DNA of 64,000 bases from Streptomyces sp. NBC_01262 (GCF_036226365.1 NZ_CP108462.1:682001-746000); one strand, 5' to 3'. Positions 16,509 through 25,753 are shown, numbered from the stretch's first letter. Numbers and translations are program-made. Notes: generated by a model from the letters alone, not told the origin.

Positions 16509-17432
16509 TCAGGGCCTGAGGACGATCTTGCCGTGGGTGTGACGGCGTTCGAGCTCGGTGTAGGCCTCGCGGACTTGCGCCAGCGGGTAGACGTTCGCGA
16601 TCGGCACCTCCAGGAGTCCGTCGGCGATCAGGCCGGCAAGTTCTGCGAGCACCTTGGCGCCCGGCCCGGCGGCGACTCCCCCGTCGGTCTTTACTCCGTG
16701 CTTCCCGGCGGCCGCGAAATCGGCGATGGTGTCGATCCGGTCGGTCGAGACGCCGAGGGCGAGGGCCAGCTCTACGTACCCGTCGCCGAAGGTGTCGATG
16801 AAGGCGTCCACGCCGCTGGGCGCGGCGGACCTGATGCGATCGGCGACGCCCTCGCCGTACGCGACCGGGATCACGTCGTGGCCCCTCAGCCACTCGTGGT
16901 TGCCATCACCCGCGAGGCCGATGACCGTGGCCCCGGTACGGCGCGCGAGCTGGACGGCGAGCGAGCCCACTCCCCCGGCGGCTCCGGAGATGACGACGGT
17001 CTCGCCCTCCTTGAGCCGGACGGACTGCACCGCGCCCCATGCGGTCACGCCGACGACGTACAGGCTGCCGGCCACCTCCCATGGGACCTTCTCCGGCTTG
17101 CGCGTGAGGTCACCGGCCTCGACCAGGACCAGCTCGGCCTGGGAGGCCCGCTTCTGGGAGAACCCGATCACCTCGTCGCCGGGCGGGAATCCAGCGACCG
17201 CCTCGCCGACCTCCTCGATGACCCCGGCGAGGTCACTGCCCTGCCCCGACGGGAACGTCGACGGGAACAGGTCCGCCACCGCCCCCGTGCGGATGGCCGC
17301 CTCACTGGGGTTGATGCCGGCCGCTTTCACGCGTACGAGCACCTGCCCGTCCTCGGGCACCGGGCGTTCCACCTCGTCGACCCGCAACACGTCGATCCCG
17401 CCGAACTCGTCGTACCTGACCGCCTTGGGCAT
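16509..17432 (-). CDS. NADP-dependent quinone oxidoreductase-like MDR protein
   Basis: 307 residues. The GroES-like N-terminal domain (KAVRYDEFGGIDVLRVDEVE, GINPSEAAIRTGA, FPSGQGSDLAGVIEEVG) lacks zinc ligands. The Rossmann domain follows with VVISGAAGGVGSLAVQLAR. The C-terminus (YTELERRHTHGKIVLRP) is typical of zeta-crystallin-like NADPH:quinone reductases. It is the last gene of a leftward group with a Ddn-like reductase and an FMN reductase, all under a divergent MarR gene. That arrangement suggests a response to quinones or other electrophiles. Confidence 0.92.
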   Translation of the reverse strand: MPKAVRYDEFGGIDVLRVDEVERPVPEDGQVLVRVKAAGINPSEAAIRTGAVADLFPSTFPSGQGSDLAGVIEEVGEAVAGFPPGDEVIGFSQKRASQAELVLVEAGDLTRKPEKVPWEVAGSLYVVGVTAWGAVQSVRLKEGETVVISGAAGGVGSLAVQLARRTGATVIGLAGDGNHEWLRGHDVIPVAYGEGVADRIRSAAPSGVDAFIDTFGDGYVELALALGVSTDRIDTIADFAAAGKHGVKTDGGVAAGPGAKVLAELAGLIADGLLEVPIANVYPLAQVREAYTELERRHTHGKIVLRP

Positions 17433-17474
17433 GATCTCTCTCCTTCGACGCGCTGAAGCTGCCAGGGGTGTGGG

Positions 17475-17903
17475 CTACGCCCGGCGGAGTTCGAGCACGG
17501 GAATGACGCGAATTCCGGCAGTCTTGCGTTCGTACTCGGCAAAGCCGGGGTAACGCCGCGCTTGCTCGGCGTAGATGCGGTCGCGTTCGGCGCCGGTCGG
17601 TTCGCGGACGGTCACCTGGTAGGTCGCGGTGCCGCGTTCGATGGTGCCCTCACGGGCGGCGGTCAGGTTGCGGTACCAGTCCGGGTTGGTGGGTGCTCCG
17701 CTCTTGGTGGCGAAGACGTAGACGATGTCCGGCTCGGTGTCGTGCGGGAGGTACATCGTCGGGGTGACGTGCTCCTGCCCGCTCTTGCGGCCGCGGTGAT
17801 GGACGAGGACCAGCGGAGCGCCCTCGAAGACCCCGCCGACCCTGCCCTCGTTCGCTCGGAACTCTGCGATGGTCTTCGCGTTCCAGTCGGCTGCTTCGCT
17901 CAT
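17475..17903 (-). CDS. F420-dependent (Ddn-like) nitroreductase/quinone reductase family protein
   Basis: 142 residues. Family features are FEGAPLVLVHHRGRKSGQEH followed by VTPTMYLP, KSGAPTNPDWYRNLTA, and RRYPGFAEYERKTAGIRVIP near the end. These match the deazaflavin-dependent Ddn/DUF385 fold, which binds F420H2 and reduces quinones or nitro compounds. The gene sits 12 bp after the FMN-reductase gene, so the two are in one operon. Confidence 0.9.
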   Translation of the reverse strand: MSEAADWNAKTIAEFRANEGRVGGVFEGAPLVLVHHRGRKSGQEHVTPTMYLPHDTEPDIVYVFATKSGAPTNPDWYRNLTAAREGTIERGTATYQVTVREPTGAERDRIYAEQARRYPGFAEYERKTAGIRVIPVLELRRA

Positions 17904-17915
17904 GTCGAACTCCTG

Positions 17916-18491
17916 TCAGGCGGCGACGGCCGAGGCCATGCGCAGCGGTGCGAGCGCGGCGCTCCAGGCGATGACCTGGTCGAGCATCGTGTCCAGGGCG
18001 GGCAGGTTGTGCTCGCCGGGCTTGAAGACGCTGAAGTTCTCGAATTCGGTGATCATCGACAGCGCGACATGCTGGCGCACATCGGCCATCTGGAGTTCGG
18101 CGGCCACGAGACGCAGGTGCTCGACGGCCCGGACCCCGCCGACCCCGCCGTAGGACACGAAGCCGACCGCCTTGTTGTTCCACTCGGCGTAGAGGAAGTC
18201 GATGGCGTTCTTGAGCACGCCGGGGATGCCGTGGTTGTACTCGGGAGTCACGATGACGAATCCGTCGAACGGCGCGATCCTGGCCGCCCATTGCCTGGTG
18301 TGTTCGTGCTGGTACTGGCCGAACATCGGCGGGAGCGGCTCGTCGAGGTGCGGCAGGGGATGGTCGCGGAGGTCGATGAGCTCGAACGTGGCGTCGTCGC
18401 GGCGCGAGGCGATGTCGAGCACCCACTTCGCGACCTGTTCGCCGTTGCGGTTGGGGCGGGCGCTGCCGAGGATGATGCCGATCTTGAGCAT
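17916..18491 (-). CDS. NADPH-dependent FMN reductase family protein
   Basis: 191 residues, flavodoxin fold. The phosphate-binding loop is IGIILGSARPNRNGEQVAKW, and the flavin-contact motif is FVIVTPEYNHGIPGVLKNAI, followed by AVGFVSYGGVGGVRAVEHL. It would reduce FMN or quinones with NADPH. It is the first gene of the leftward redox operon, divergent from marR across 111 bp that carry operator-like dyads. A paralogue lies at 44769-45365. Confidence 0.93.
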   Translation of the reverse strand: MLKIGIILGSARPNRNGEQVAKWVLDIASRRDDATFELIDLRDHPLPHLDEPLPPMFGQYQHEHTRQWAARIAPFDGFVIVTPEYNHGIPGVLKNAIDFLYAEWNNKAVGFVSYGGVGGVRAVEHLRLVAAELQMADVRQHVALSMITEFENFSVFKPGEHNLPALDTMLDQVIAWSAALAPLRMASAVAA

Positions 18492-18557
18492 GACGGTTGC
18501 CTTCTCATCTGCGGCGCTTCGTCACGGAAGTGCGCTGTCCGATAGATCGCATGCTGT

Positions 18558-18570
18558 ACAGATGATCTGT
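18558..18570. promoter_or_regulatory. MarR operator-like palindrome
   Basis: ACAGAT-G-ATCTGT is a perfect 6-1-6 palindrome in the divergent region. A second, shorter dyad, GATA-GG-TATC, lies at 18584-18593, just before the MarR start. Both are of the size MarR dimers bind. Confidence 0.55.
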
Positions 18571-18602
18571 CCAACAATGAGTGGATAGGTATCATTCCTG
18601 TT

Positions 18603-19109
18603 ATGAGCGCCGAGCCACCGACCACGCCGGTCGCCGACGGTGTCGGCTTCGCGGGGGACCTGGGTCTCTCCCTCCTCGTCCTGATGCGCGCGTACCGGAC
18701 CGTCGTCGCCTCGGTGCTCGATGACGTCCCGCAGGGTGCGCGCGGCTACCAGACGCTCGCCGTCGTCGTCCGGGGCGACCAGCAAAATCAGCTTGCCCTG
18801 GCCACGTACCTGGGGATCGACCGCACGGTGATGACCTACCTGATCGACGACCTCGTCACGGCCGGCCTGGTCGAGCGCCGGCTCACCCCCGCCGATCGGC
18901 GCCAGCGCAAGATCGTCGCCACCGCCCGGGGCGTCACCACCCTCCGGGACCTGCAGCGGCAGGTACGGGAAGCCGAAGACCGGCTCCTTGAGGCGCTCGA
19001 TGACAGTGAGCGCCAGGCGTTCCGGACCCTGCTCAGCCGGATCGCCTGCGACGTCCGGGACATGGACCTGGCCACTGCCCCCTGCGACGTCACCGAAGCC
19101 GGGTCCTGA
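18603..19109 (+). CDS. MarR-family transcriptional regulator
   Basis: 168 residues. The winged-helix core is LALATYLGIDRTVMTYLIDDLVTAGLVERR, with the wing LTPADRRQRKIVATARGV. N- and C-terminal helices for dimerisation flank it (SLLVLMRAYRTVVAS; RQAFRTLLSRIACDVRD). It faces the FMN reductase/Ddn/quinone oxidoreductase operon and probably represses it until a quinone or phenolic ligand binds. The ligand is inferred from the target genes. Confidence 0.92.
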   Translation: MSAEPPTTPVADGVGFAGDLGLSLLVLMRAYRTVVASVLDDVPQGARGYQTLAVVVRGDQQNQLALATYLGIDRTVMTYLIDDLVTAGLVERRLTPADRRQRKIVATARGVTTLRDLQRQVREAEDRLLEALDDSERQAFRTLLSRIACDVRDMDLATAPCDVTEAGS

Positions 19110-19193
19110 AGCGTGGTTCAGAAGGCTGGGTTCGGGCGTGCGGATGTCTGCTCCGACCTGGCGGTCTGTACGTAGGTGGCTCCGCAGCCCGCG

Positions 19194-20732
19194 TCAGCCC
19201 AGTGCGCGGTCGAGGTTGAAGGCGGCACTGATCAGCGAGAGGTGGGTGAACGCCTGGGGGAAGTTGCCCAGTTGTTCTCCGGTCGGGCCGATCTCCTCTG
19301 CGAACAGGCCGAGATGGTTGGCGTAGGTGAGCATCTTCTCGAAGGCGAGCCTGGCCTCCTCCAGCCGGCCTGCGCGGGCCAGCGCCTCCACGTACCAGAA
19401 GGAGCAGATCGAGAAGGTGCCCTCGGGGCCGTGCAGGCCGTCCGGGCTGGCGGTCGGGTCGTAGCGGTACACCAGCGAGTCGGAGACCAGGTCCGTGGTG
19501 AGCGCGTCCAGGGTGGAGAGCCACTTGGGGTCGGTGGGCGAGATGAACTTGGCCATCGGCATCATCAGCAGCGAGGCGTCCAGCACGTGGTCGTCCAGCC
19601 CCTGGACGAACGCCCCTCGCCCGGCCGACCAGCCGCGCCGCATGATCTGCCGGTAGATCGCGTCCCGGGACGCCCGCCAGCGGGGCAGGTCCGCCGGCAG
19701 ACCGCGGTGGTTCGCCATGCGCATCGCGCGCTCCAGCGCCACCCAGCACATCAGCCGCGAGTACACGAAGTTCCGCCGGCCCGCCCTGGTCTCCCACACC
19801 CCTTCGTCGGGCTGGTCCCAGTGCTCGCACAGCCAGTCCACCACAGCGCCGACCTCGTCCCAGCGGTCGCTGCTGATCGGCTGCCCCCACTTGTCGTAGA
19901 GGTAGATCGAGTCAATCAGCGCACCGTAGATGTCCAGCTGGAGCTGGCCGGTGGCGGCGTTGCCCACCCGCACCGGTGCGGAGCCGAGGTATCCCTCCAG
20001 ATGCGCAAGCTCATGTTCGGGCAGCTCGGTGCGCCCGTCGATGCCGTACATGATCTGCAGCGGACCGCTCTCCCCCGTGCCCCGCAGGATGCCCCGCTGA
20101 GAGATGAACCCCATGAACGCCTCGGCCTCCGAGGTGAACCCCAGGCGCAGCATCGCGTAGACGCAGAAGGCGGCGTCGCGGACCCAGACATAGCGGTAGT
20201 CCCAGTTGCGCTCGCCGCCGATCTGCTCGGGCAGGCTGGTGGTCGGTGCGGCGACGATCGCACCGGTCGGGGCGTACGTGAGCAGCTTCAGCAGCAGCGC
20301 GGAGCGGTTCACCATCTCCCGCCACCGCCCGTGGTAGCGCGAACCGGCCAGCCAGCGGCGCCAGAACCGGACGGTCGCCTCGGCCTGCTCCTGCGCCTCG
20401 GCGCGCGGGCACGACCGGGCCGGGACGTCGTCGCCGATGTGGTCGAGGGCGAACACATTGGACTCGCCCTCACGGAGCTTGAAGTGCGACCACACGTCCA
20501 GCCCGTCGCTTTCCAGGGGTGCGGTGGCGGTCAGCGCGAGCGTCAGTGACGGGGAGCGGAACACCGCCGTGTGTCCTTCGAGGTGCGTGGTGTGCGTTTC
20601 GGCGCCGTAGCCGAAGCGTGGGGCGATCCGCGCCCTGAACGGGAGGGTTCCGCGTACGTTCGCGGTCGTCTGACGGGAAGTCAACTGGCCATGGGATCGG
20701 TGCCGGTCAGTGACTTGGTTCGCGCGCGTCAT
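19194..20732 (-). pseudogene. 5'-truncated GH15 glucoamylase/trehalase-like gene
   Basis: The frame encodes most of a glycoside hydrolase family 15 protein: PTTSLPEQIGGERNWDYRYV followed by WVRDAAFCVYAMLRLG, LQIMYGIDGRTELPEHEL, HWDQPDEGVWETRAGRRNFV and GTFSICSFWYVEALARAGRL, including the expected acidic catalytic positions. Family members are usually about 600 residues and begin with an IxDYALIGD-type domain. Here homology begins only near 20655 (RGTLPFRARIAPRFGYG), so roughly the first 110-130 residues are missing and are replaced by a low-complexity leader. The possible ATG at 20732 overlaps the stop of the upstream gene (ATGA), so a shortened protein could still be made. The closest intact relatives are trehalases and glucoamylases of actinomycetes. 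Confidence 0.75.
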
Positions 20733-21487
20733 CCATCTTGTTCGGTGATTCCCGCCACGGCCGGGCCGAGATCGGCGGGGAGGTGGCACATCGCCAGGGC
20801 GACGGCTTCCTCGGCTGTGGCGGCCTCGCCGAGAACGTCGTCGGAGAGAGGGTACTTCTTCAGGCGGAATGGGCCATTGTGTGATGGGACGATGACCACC
20901 TCAACGCGGAAGGGGTATCCAGTGCAGGAGCTGAAGCCGAGCGTCCAGTGGCTGGAGAACACATAGAGCTGTCGCAGCCGCGGTTCGGCATGAGCCGCTT
21001 CCACGAGTTCGCCGAACCCCGCGAAATCTGGTTCCTCGGCCGCCTGCTCTCGCATCGTGCGCCACTGCAGCTCCACCACCGCGGCCGGCCCGCGTTCGTG
21101 AGCTTCGGCGCGCTTGCTGGAGCGCAGAAACGACAGCCCAGCCCGCAGCTCCCGCAGGCTCCCGCCCCGCCCCCACGCCGCTCCGGCCCTCACGACATCC
21201 GCCAAGTCGGGCGTGGCTCCGGTGATGAGTTCGACTCCGCGACTCCAGCCCGAGACACCGAACCATCGACTCTCGGCCCCAATGTGAACGGATAGCGCCT
21301 TGCGCTCAGGGACCGACGAGGCGATATCGGCCGAAACGAGTGGGCCCCAACCGCCGGGTACCACTGTGAGATCGACATCGAGTTCGGCCGCCAGCTGTTC
21401 CAGCGCTGCGGCCAGGCTGCCCGCAGCAGCCAGATCAGGGTAAAGGTCAGAGTCCACCTCGATAGTCTGCCGTGGCGACGCCACCAA
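20729..21487 (-). CDS. DUF6193-like protein of unknown function
   Basis: About 252 residues, starting at a TTG or the next-codon GTG (21484). The pattern of an N-terminal domain (LAAALEQLAAELDVDLTVVP), a middle segment (GSLRELRAGLSFLRSSKRAE, then PAAVVELQWRTMREQA) and a C-terminal segment (SSHWTLGFSSCTGYPFRVEV) resembles the DUF6193 family. That family is common in Streptomyces and has no proven role. Its stop codon overlaps the first ATG of the truncated GH15 frame. It may have been moved next to GH15 in the event that removed the GH15 5' end. Confidence 0.65.
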   Translation of the reverse strand: MVASPRQTIEVDSDLYPDLAAAGSLAAALEQLAAELDVDLTVVPGGWGPLVSADIASSVPERKALSVHIGAESRWFGVSGWSRGVELITGATPDLADVVRAGAAWGRGGSLRELRAGLSFLRSSKRAEAHERGPAAVVELQWRTMREQAAEEPDFAGFGELVEAAHAEPRLRQLYVFSSHWTLGFSSCTGYPFRVEVVIVPSHNGPFRLKKYPLSDDVLGEAATAEEAVALAMCHLPADLGPAVAGITEQDG

Positions 21488-21610
21488 GAGAGCGGCAATC
21501 AGGCATCGCAGCGAGGGCCGCGGGCACGTGACTCCGAGTGTCCGTTGCTCATAGCCCGGGCAGCGTAACTGGCTTTCGGTGGGGACCGTTAGGGAGCGTT
21601 TTAGAAGCTG

Positions 21611-21913
21611 GTGGCGTGCTCAGGGGGCGAGCTGTATACCGTAGATGGCCTGCAGAAACTCGTTCCGCGTCAGTCACTGTCAGTGGTTCCGCATACGGTT
21701 CTCCAATGGATCATCAGCGGTCGTCGCCTCGCCAAGAGGACAACTTCACAGTCCGGGAGACCAGGCAATGCTCCCTACGAGCCAGCGATATGGGTGGGCC
21801 TGCTCCACGTATGTGCGCATCCTGCCGGGGTGGAGATCACACATGAGCGGAACTCCGATGCACGAGACAGGAGACGTGAGAGAGGCATGGGGCCGGGTAA
21901 CCGCGTGGCTTGA
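21611..21913 (+). CDS. Possible small CDS, not recognised
   Basis: A 100-codon frame from a GTG at 21611. The central part (YTVDGLQKLVPRQSLSVVPH and EPAIWVGLLHVCAHPAGVEI) has a protein-like composition, unlike the Arg/Pro/Ala-rich shadow frames. It overlaps the SMI1/KNR4 start at 21843 by 71 bp and has no obvious ribosome binding site. It may be a remnant or chance. Confidence 0.25.
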   Translation: MACSGGELYTVDGLQKLVPRQSLSVVPHTVLQWIISGRRLAKRTTSQSGRPGNAPYEPAIWVGLLHVCAHPAGVEITHERNSDARDRRRERGMGPGNRVA

Positions 21914-22069
21914 ACGCAACGACCCTGAAACTCTCGCTGCGCTCGGCGGCCCGGGGAGCCATGCGGCAATCAGGGAAGCCGAACTGCGCATGGGTCTGGG
22001 CCTGCCGGCGGAGATGCGGCAGTGGCTGCTGGCGAACGACATGGTCACGTCCGCTGGAGTGGTGTATCG
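21843..22069 (+). pseudogene. SMI1/KNR4-family gene, 5' part, interrupted by an IS element
   Basis: The ATG at 21843 follows GGAG by 8 bases. The first 75 or so residues (DVREAWGRVTAWLERNDPET, GSHAAIREAELRMGLGLPAE, MRQWLLANDM) are the N-terminal half of an SMI1/KNR4 domain, a fold frequent in immunity proteins of toxin systems. The frame runs into the inverted repeat of the IS256-type element at 22070. The C-terminal half resumes beyond the element at about 23389, on the same strand. Confidence 0.8.
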
Positions 22070-22087
22070 ACGGCCACTCGGTGATCT
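22070..22087. repeat. IS256-type left inverted repeat
   Basis: ACGGCCACTCGGTGATCT matches the inverted right end (23371-23388) at 15 of 18 positions. Confidence 0.65.
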
Positions 22088-22097
22088 CGTTTTGAGG

Positions 22098-23336
22098 CTA
22101 TGCGGTGAGTTCGGTGGGCAGGGCGGTCTCGTCTGTTTCTGACTCGATCGGGTGGAGGCGGGCCTTGGCGAGGAGATCGCGGCCCATGTAGCGGCGGGCT
22201 TCGGTCCACTCGTCGTTCTGTTCGGCCAGGACCGCGCCGACCAGGCGGATCAGGGCGGTGCGATCGGGGAAGATCCCGACCACGTCGGTGCGACGCCTGA
22301 TTTCCTTGTTCAGCCTCTCCTGCGGATTGTTCGACCAGATCTGCCGCCAGATCTCGCGCGGGAAGGCAGCGAACGCCAGCAGGTCGTGCTGGGCGGCATC
22401 CAAGTGGGCTGCGGCCTTGGGGAACTTGGCTTCCAGCGCGTCCAGGACGTGCCGCATCTGGGCCTGGACGGCTTCGGCATCGGGCTGTTCGAAGACGGTC
22501 CGCAGCAGCGTGGCAACCCACGGCTGAGCGGACTTCGGAACCTGGCAGAGCAGGTTGCGGGCGTAATGCGTGCGGCATCGTTGCCACGAGGCTCCGGGCA
22601 GGACGGCGCCGATCGCGGCGACCAGGCCGGTGTGGGCGTCGGAGACGACGAGCTGGACTCCGGACAGGCCGCGGGCGGTCAGGGAGCGCAGGAAGGCCAG
22701 CCAGCCGGCGCCGTCCTCGCAGGTGGCGACGTCGATGCCGAGGATCTCGCGGTGGCCGTCGGCGTTGACGCCGACGGCGATCAGGGCGTGGACGTTGATG
22801 ATGCGGCCGCCCTCGCGGACCTTCTGGGTTAGTGCGTCGACCCAGACGAACGCGTAGGGCCCGGCGTCGAGCGGCCGGTTGCGGAACGCGGCGACCTGTT
22901 CGTCCAGGTGCTTGGCCATCGCCGAGACCTGGGACTTCGACAGTTGGGTGACGCCGAGGGACTCGGCGAGTTTCTCGACCCGGCGGGTGGAGACGCCGAG
23001 CAGGTAGGCGGTGGCGACCACCGAGATGAGGGCCTGTTCGGCCCGGCGGCGGCGCTCCAGGAGCCAGTGCGGGAAGTAACTGCCCTGGCGCAGTTTGGGG
23101 ACGGCGAGTTCGACGGTGCCGGCGCGGGTGTCCCACTCGCGTGGGCGGTAGCCGTTGCGGTGGTTGACGCGTTCGTCGCTGACCTGCCCGTATTCAGCGT
23201 TGCAGAGCGCGTCGGCCTCTGCGGACATGAGGGCGTCGGCGAACGTTTTGACCATCGCGCGCAGCAGATCGGGACTCGCCGTGGCGAGGTTGTCCTCGGC
23301 GAGGGCGTGCAGGGGCAGACTGTCAGGTGCGGTCAT
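22098..23336 (-). CDS. IS256-family transposase
   Basis: 412 residues from the ATG at 23336, which has AAGGAGAT upstream. The DDE-type acidic residues are visible in PYAFVWVDALTQKVREGG, QLVVSDAHTGLVAAIGAVLP and NPQERLNKEIRRRTDVVGIF. The stretch CRTHYARNLLCQVPKSAQPW is the typical central Cys-His region. Length and motifs are complete, so the enzyme may be active. Confidence 0.95.
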   Translation of the reverse strand: MTAPDSLPLHALAEDNLATASPDLLRAMVKTFADALMSAEADALCNAEYGQVSDERVNHRNGYRPREWDTRAGTVELAVPKLRQGSYFPHWLLERRRRAEQALISVVATAYLLGVSTRRVEKLAESLGVTQLSKSQVSAMAKHLDEQVAAFRNRPLDAGPYAFVWVDALTQKVREGGRIINVHALIAVGVNADGHREILGIDVATCEDGAGWLAFLRSLTARGLSGVQLVVSDAHTGLVAAIGAVLPGASWQRCRTHYARNLLCQVPKSAQPWVATLLRTVFEQPDAEAVQAQMRHVLDALEAKFPKAAAHLDAAQHDLLAFAAFPREIWRQIWSNNPQERLNKEIRRRTDVVGIFPDRTALIRLVGAVLAEQNDEWTEARRYMGRDLLAKARLHPIESETDETALPTELTA

Positions 23337-23370
23337 CGTGCTGATCTCCTTCGAGGCTTCGACACTTCGA

Positions 23371-23388
23371 AGATCAGCCGGTGGCCGT
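23371..23388. repeat. IS256-type right inverted repeat
   Basis: AGATCAGCCGGTGGCCGT, whose reverse complement pairs with the left end at 22070-22087 with three mismatches. Confidence 0.65.
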
Positions 23389-23992
23389 TCATCTATGCGG
23401 GCACCATCCCGATGCCGGAGCAAACCCCCGGATCAGGTCGAACCCGTACACCACTTCCCTGGACGCAACCAACGACATCGATGCCGGCAGGCAACCCGAC
23501 GCTCATTCCTGTCAGGTGGCGCTGGGGTGCGAGATAGACATCCCCGGCGGCCATATCCTTCTCGGGCTGACGGATATTCAGCGGGTCTACCTCAGCCGGA
23601 TGGGCTTGGAGGAGATGGAGCCGTCCGCAGACCCCGACCATCCGTTCTGGCGTCGTGAGTGGGTGCCAATCGCCGCGGAGCGCGACGGTCTCTACGGGAC
23701 GTTTCTGGACACGCTCAACGGAACCATCGGAACGTGGGCTGAAGCATACGGTCCCGAGGAGGGCGTATACGCCTCGTTGTTCGCCTTCTTCCAAGAGACA
23801 GCGGACCGGCTGGAAGGGGAGTCCTCGGGAGACTGGAGCGGCCCCGGCTGGTCCGCTCGACCCCGGAGTCTCAACCCCCGCCCGGAAGACGAGCCGATAC
23901 GCCTCTGGGCACGGGCCAACGGCTATCTCGTAAATGATCGTGGGCGTATCCCCGCGTCCATCCGCGAGGCTTACGAGGTATCGCGGAGGTGA
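23389..23992 (+). pseudogene. SMI1/KNR4-family gene, 3' part
   Basis: The C-terminal half of an SMI1/KNR4 protein: SCQVALGCEIDIPGGHILLG, DIQRVYLSRMGLEEMEPSAD, HPFWRREWVPIAAERDGLYG and GPEEGVYASLFAFFQETADR. It has no start of its own in a good context. It continues the gene begun at 21843 beyond the IS256-type element. The reading frame near the junction (23389-23490) does not join cleanly, so a small frameshift may exist besides the insertion. Confidence 0.78.
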
Positions 23993-24032
23993 GGACCAGC
24001 TCCGGCTGTGCCGGTCAACGACCATTGATTGG

Positions 24033-24380
24033 TCACAGCCATTCGTTGATCGCGGCAATGAGGACGGTGGCCTCGAAGCCGACCGCAAGTTTGTCGAAAC
24101 GGCAGGCCACCGCCCGGTTCCGCTTCAAGCGGTTGATTCCGCACTCGACCGCGTGCCGGGCCTTGTAGTCCTCACGGTCGAAAACCGGAGGCCGCCCGCC
24201 GGTCTTCCCGCGGCGCTTGCGGTGGCCCGCCTGGTCGGCGGGTTCAGGAATCGTGCACCGGATCCCGCGCTTTCTCAGGTAGGCCCGGTTGCCCCGGGAC
24301 GATTACGCCTTGTCGCCCCGCACTCGCAGTGCACTGCTCGCCGTTGTCTCCACCTGCGGGCCGGGCCTCACAGTGGCAGG
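24033..24380 (-). pseudogene. IS5-family transposase remnant (C-terminal part)
   Basis: The last 110 or so codons of an IS5-type DDE transposase: [40 protein letters not shown] and [20 protein letters not shown], ending in AAINEWL and a TGA at 24033-24035. The expected GDKAYSS has become GDKA-stop-SS (TAC to TAA), and the 5' two thirds are missing. It abuts the 3' end of the amidase gene. Confidence 0.8.
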
Positions 24381-24397
24381 CGACCAGCCCTGATTCC

Positions 24398-25753
24398 TTA
24401 GTCCAGCGGCGCGGTCCGGGGCCAGGGATGCAGGCGCTCCAGGTCGGCGGCCACGGACAGCAGGCGCTCCTCGCCGCCGGGCAGCGCCACGAGTTGTACG
24501 GCACGGGGCAGGCCGTTGCCCGGGTCGGCACCGAAGGGCACGGCGGCAGCCGGCCAGGCGGCGAGGTTCCAAGGCGGGGTGAAGGGGCTGAAACGGCTGT
24601 TGGTGAGCACGTTGACCGCCCAGCCGCGCCGGCTCCAGGCCTTGGCGGCCGGTACGTCACGGGCCAGGGCGGGGGTGAGCAGCACGTCGTACTGCTCGAA
24701 GAACGGGGTGAGACGCTCGCGCAGGCGGGCCCGGTAGTCGGTGCGCAGCAGTGCTGTGCGGGCCAGGAAGCGGCCGAGCGCGGCGTGGCGGCGGGTGCGG
24801 GGGGCGAGCAGGCGGGCGTCGAGACCTGCGGCGTCGGCGGCCGTACCGGCGGTCCAGCGGGCGGTGACGGCGGCGCTCAGCCACAGCGGGTAGGACGGAT
24901 CGGCGGTGGTGACCTGGTGGCCGGCCTGTTCCAGCAGCCGGGCGGCCTCGCGGGCGGCCGCTGCCCAGGCTCGGCTCGCCGGGGAGCCCGGGACGGGGCT
25001 GCGGGTGGACAGGGCGATGCGCAGCGGGGCGGACGGCGGCGCGTCGGCGGAGGGCTTCCCGGAACCGGCGAGCACCTGGAACATCAGCCGCGCGTCGGCG
25101 ACGGTCGTGGCGATCGGGCCATTCTCGGCCATGCCGTACCAGTCGGTCTCACCCAACTGCGCCGGGACCACGCCCGCACCGGGCTTGAGACCGACGAGCC
25201 CGCATGCCGCGCTCGGAATGCGGATGGAGCCCATGCCGTCCGCCCCCAGGGCGATCGGGGCCAGAGCGCCGGCGACGGCGGCCGCACTGCCGCCCGACGA
25301 GCCTCCGGAACCGCGCGAGAGATCCCAGGGGTTGCGGGTCGCCCCGTGCTCGCCGTCGGTCGTCCCGAACACGCACAGCTCCGGGACATGCGTGATGCCG
25401 AGAACCACCGCCCCGGCGGCCCGCAGCCGCCGTACGGTCTCGTGATCGGCGGCGGCGGGTGCGGCCGGCGAGGCCGCACTGCCGTTGCGCAGCGCCTGCC
25501 CGGCCACCGGCACATTGTCCTTGACCGCGACCGGGACACCGGCCAGCGGCAGATCCGCCAGATCAGTCCGGTCGGCGAGGGCGTCCGCCGCGGCCAGCGC
25601 CTCCTCGGCCAGAACCGTCCGGAACGCCCCGACCCGGCCGTCGAGCCGCCGGATCCGCGCAAGATGCTCCTCGACCACCTGGCGCGGCGCGACCTCCCGG
25701 CGTCGTACGGCCTCGGCGATCTCGACCGCCGTACGGCCGGTCCACTCCGTCAC
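24398..25753 (-). CDS. Amidase signature family enzyme
   Basis: About 451 residues from a GTG at 25753 preceded by GGGAG; an upstream ATG at 25795 is possible. The Ser-cisSer-Lys triad regions are visible: Lys in GVPVAVKDNVPVAG, the Gly/Ser loop LSRGSGGSSGGSAAAVAGAL, and the nucleophile loop LGADGMGSIRIPSAACGLVG. In the last, the usual GTDGGGS reads GADGMGS. It would hydrolyse a small amide, possibly in an AtzF/GatA-like fashion; the substrate is unknown. No signal peptide. It is flanked by IS debris at its 3' end and a tandem repeat upstream. Confidence 0.88.
   Translation of the reverse strand: MTEWTGRTAVEIAEAVRRREVAPRQVVEEHLARIRRLDGRVGAFRTVLAEEALAAADALADRTDLADLPLAGVPVAVKDNVPVAGQALRNGSAASPAAPAAADHETVRRLRAAGAVVLGITHVPELCVFGTTDGEHGATRNPWDLSRGSGGSSGGSAAAVAGALAPIALGADGMGSIRIPSAACGLVGLKPGAGVVPAQLGETDWYGMAENGPIATTVADARLMFQVLAGSGKPSADAPPSAPLRIALSTRSPVPGSPASRAWAAAAREAARLLEQAGHQVTTADPSYPLWLSAAVTARWTAGTAADAAGLDARLLAPRTRRHAALGRFLARTALLRTDYRARLRERLTPFFEQYDVLLTPALARDVPAAKAWSRRGWAVNVLTNSRFSPFTPPWNLAAWPAAAVPFGADPGNGLPRAVQLVALPGGEERLLSVAADLERLHPWPRTAPLD

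Larger units (their letters stand above)
22070..23388. mobile_element. IS256-type (Mutator) insertion sequence
   Basis: About 1.32 kb bounded by imperfect 18-bp inverted repeats, with one transposase gene on the minus strand filling it. It separates the two halves of the SMI1/KNR4 gene. I could not find a clean 8-9 bp target duplication; both flanks share only a TAT next to the ends. The exact ends are therefore tentative. Confidence 0.8.
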
